Source: Acidimicrobiia bacterium | GTDB taxonomy: Bacteria; Actinomycetota; Acidimicrobiia; UBA5794; JAOTWH01 | Assembly: GCA_029863035.1 (NCBI GenBank) | Contig: JAOTWH010000141.1 | Coordinates: 1-6,056, forward strand | Direction: 5' to 3' | DNA length: 6,056 nt | Shown here: positions 5,401 through 6,056 of the stretch, one piece after another | Layout: every line of letters starts with the position of its first letter | How positions within the stretch are numbered: the stretch's first letter is position 1 | Translations under genes and position numbers: made by a program | The notes under the pieces: model-generated | Told to the model about the DNA's origin: nothing | The model's database searches: none | The model's input: only the letters and a program-made list of their open reading frames with translations

Positions 5401-6056
5401 ATGGAGCGACAAGTTGACCTTGAGGCGTATCAGGCGGTCCTGTTCGACCTCGACGGGGTCATCACCGACACCGCATCGTTACACGCGGCGGCGTGGAAGG
5501 CAATGTTCGACGGTTTTCTTGACAAGCACGCCGAACGGCTCGGTGTGCCGCCAACCCCGTTCTCGATCGACGAGGACTATCGACGATTCGTTGACGGCAA
5601 GCCCCGCTACGACGGAGTCCGGACCTTCCTCAAGAGCCGGGGCATCGAGTTGCCGGAAGGATCGTCGGACGACCCTCCAGACACATTGACCGTACGGGGT
5701 TTGGGCAACCGCAAGAACGAGTTGATAGTTCGGCTGATCGAGGAAGAAGGCGTTGCCACCTACCCCGGCTCGCTGGCACTGGTGCATTGGCTGCGCGGCC
5801 AAGAGATCCCGATGGCCATCGTCTCATCGAGCGCCAACGCTCGGGCTGCTCTCGATTCGGCGGCGATCACAGCGTTGTTCGATGTGATAGTCGACGGCGT
5901 GGTAGCCGCCGAGTTGAAGCTGCCTGGCAAGCCTGCCCCCGATGCATTTCTGTTGGCGGCGGAGCGGTTGGGTGTTCCCCCATCCGAGACCGTTGTGATC
6001 GAGGACGCTCTGGTTGGTGTTGCCGCCGGTGAGGCTGGCGGATTCGGACTGGTGGT
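5401..6056 (+). CDS. Beta-phosphoglucomutase-like HAD hydrolase (3' end missing)
   Basis: The reading frame is open from ATG 5401 to the window end, giving 218 codons plus two bases, so the C-terminus lies outside. The HAD signature FDLDGVITDT gives nucleophile Asp16 and acid/base Asp18, with a helical cap domain after it (about 25-110). VSSSAN (141-146) is motif II, Lys177 in LPGKPAPDAF is motif III, and VIEDALVGV with Glu201-Asp202 is the magnesium-binding motif IV. This set is that of the beta-phosphoglucomutase subfamily, which converts beta-glucose-1-phosphate to glucose-6-phosphate after a maltose or trehalose phosphorylase. The divergent treS supports a disaccharide role. Other HAD sugar phosphatases share these motifs, so the substrate is inferred. 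No Shine-Dalgarno precedes the ATG; it is chosen because it lies closest to the signature. Confidence 0.88.
   Translation, partial: MERQVDLEAYQAVLFDLDGVITDTASLHAAAWKAMFDGFLDKHAERLGVPPTPFSIDEDYRRFVDGKPRYDGVRTFLKSRGIELPEGSSDDPPDTLTVRGLGNRKNELIVRLIEEEGVATYPGSLALVHWLRGQEIPMAIVSSSANARAALDSAAITALFDVIVDGVVAAELKLPGKPAPDAFLLAAERLGVPPSETVVIEDALVGVAAGEAGGFGLV

Noticed and set aside
5323..5412. Longer treS start giving 30 extra residues
   Set aside because: It would overlap the start of the divergent HAD gene and the added residues do not resemble the conserved TreS N-terminus, which begins right after ATG 5322.

Overview
The window is GC-rich and looks like a chromosomal segment of a high-GC actinobacterium. 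The main clues are a DUF3263 protein (a family I know from Actinobacteria), several genes whose start codon sits right behind a TANNNT -10-like box (leaderless style), and a TreS-type trehalose synthase. The protein sequences remind me of Acidimicrobiia-like lineages, but that is an impression and not a demonstrated placement. No transposase, integrase, CRISPR array or phage gene is visible.

Layout. (1) 14-86: tRNA-Thr with anticodon TGT. (2) 87-706: about 620 bases with no credible gene. This stretch is packed with inverted repeats and holds a 94-bp tandem repeat: about 2.3 copies at 446-660, plus an earlier partial copy at 299-364 separated from them by 81 bp. (3) 707-2871: a forward gene cluster of DUF3263 protein, AI-2E/PerM-family membrane protein and AlaX-type alanyl-tRNA editing hydrolase, the last two overlapping as GTGA. 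It is closed by a long hairpin at 2875-2909. (4) 2969-3718: a forward gene for an uncharacterised protein whose C-terminal half looks like a degenerate response-regulator receiver domain. (5) 3715-5322, reverse strand: trehalose synthase (TreS, GH13), converging on the previous gene so that the two stop codons share the four bases CTAA. (6) 5401 to the window edge, forward: a beta-phosphoglucomutase-like HAD phosphatase, cut by the window end and divergent from treS across 78 bp.

How the genes fit together. The last two form a plausible disaccharide module. TreS interconverts maltose and trehalose, and beta-phosphoglucomutase would feed beta-glucose-1-phosphate, the product of GH65 maltose or trehalose phosphorylases, into glycolysis. 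The phosphorylase itself is not in the window. The 707-2871 cluster probably forms one transcript, but its members have no obvious common job (small DNA-binding-like protein, membrane exporter or permease, translation quality control). The most unusual parts are the structured repeat island behind the tRNA, the recurring palindrome core shared with the hairpin after alaX, the Cys-to-Asp change in the AlaX metal site, and the pseudo-receiver protein. I found no clear evidence of a wholly new multi-gene system.
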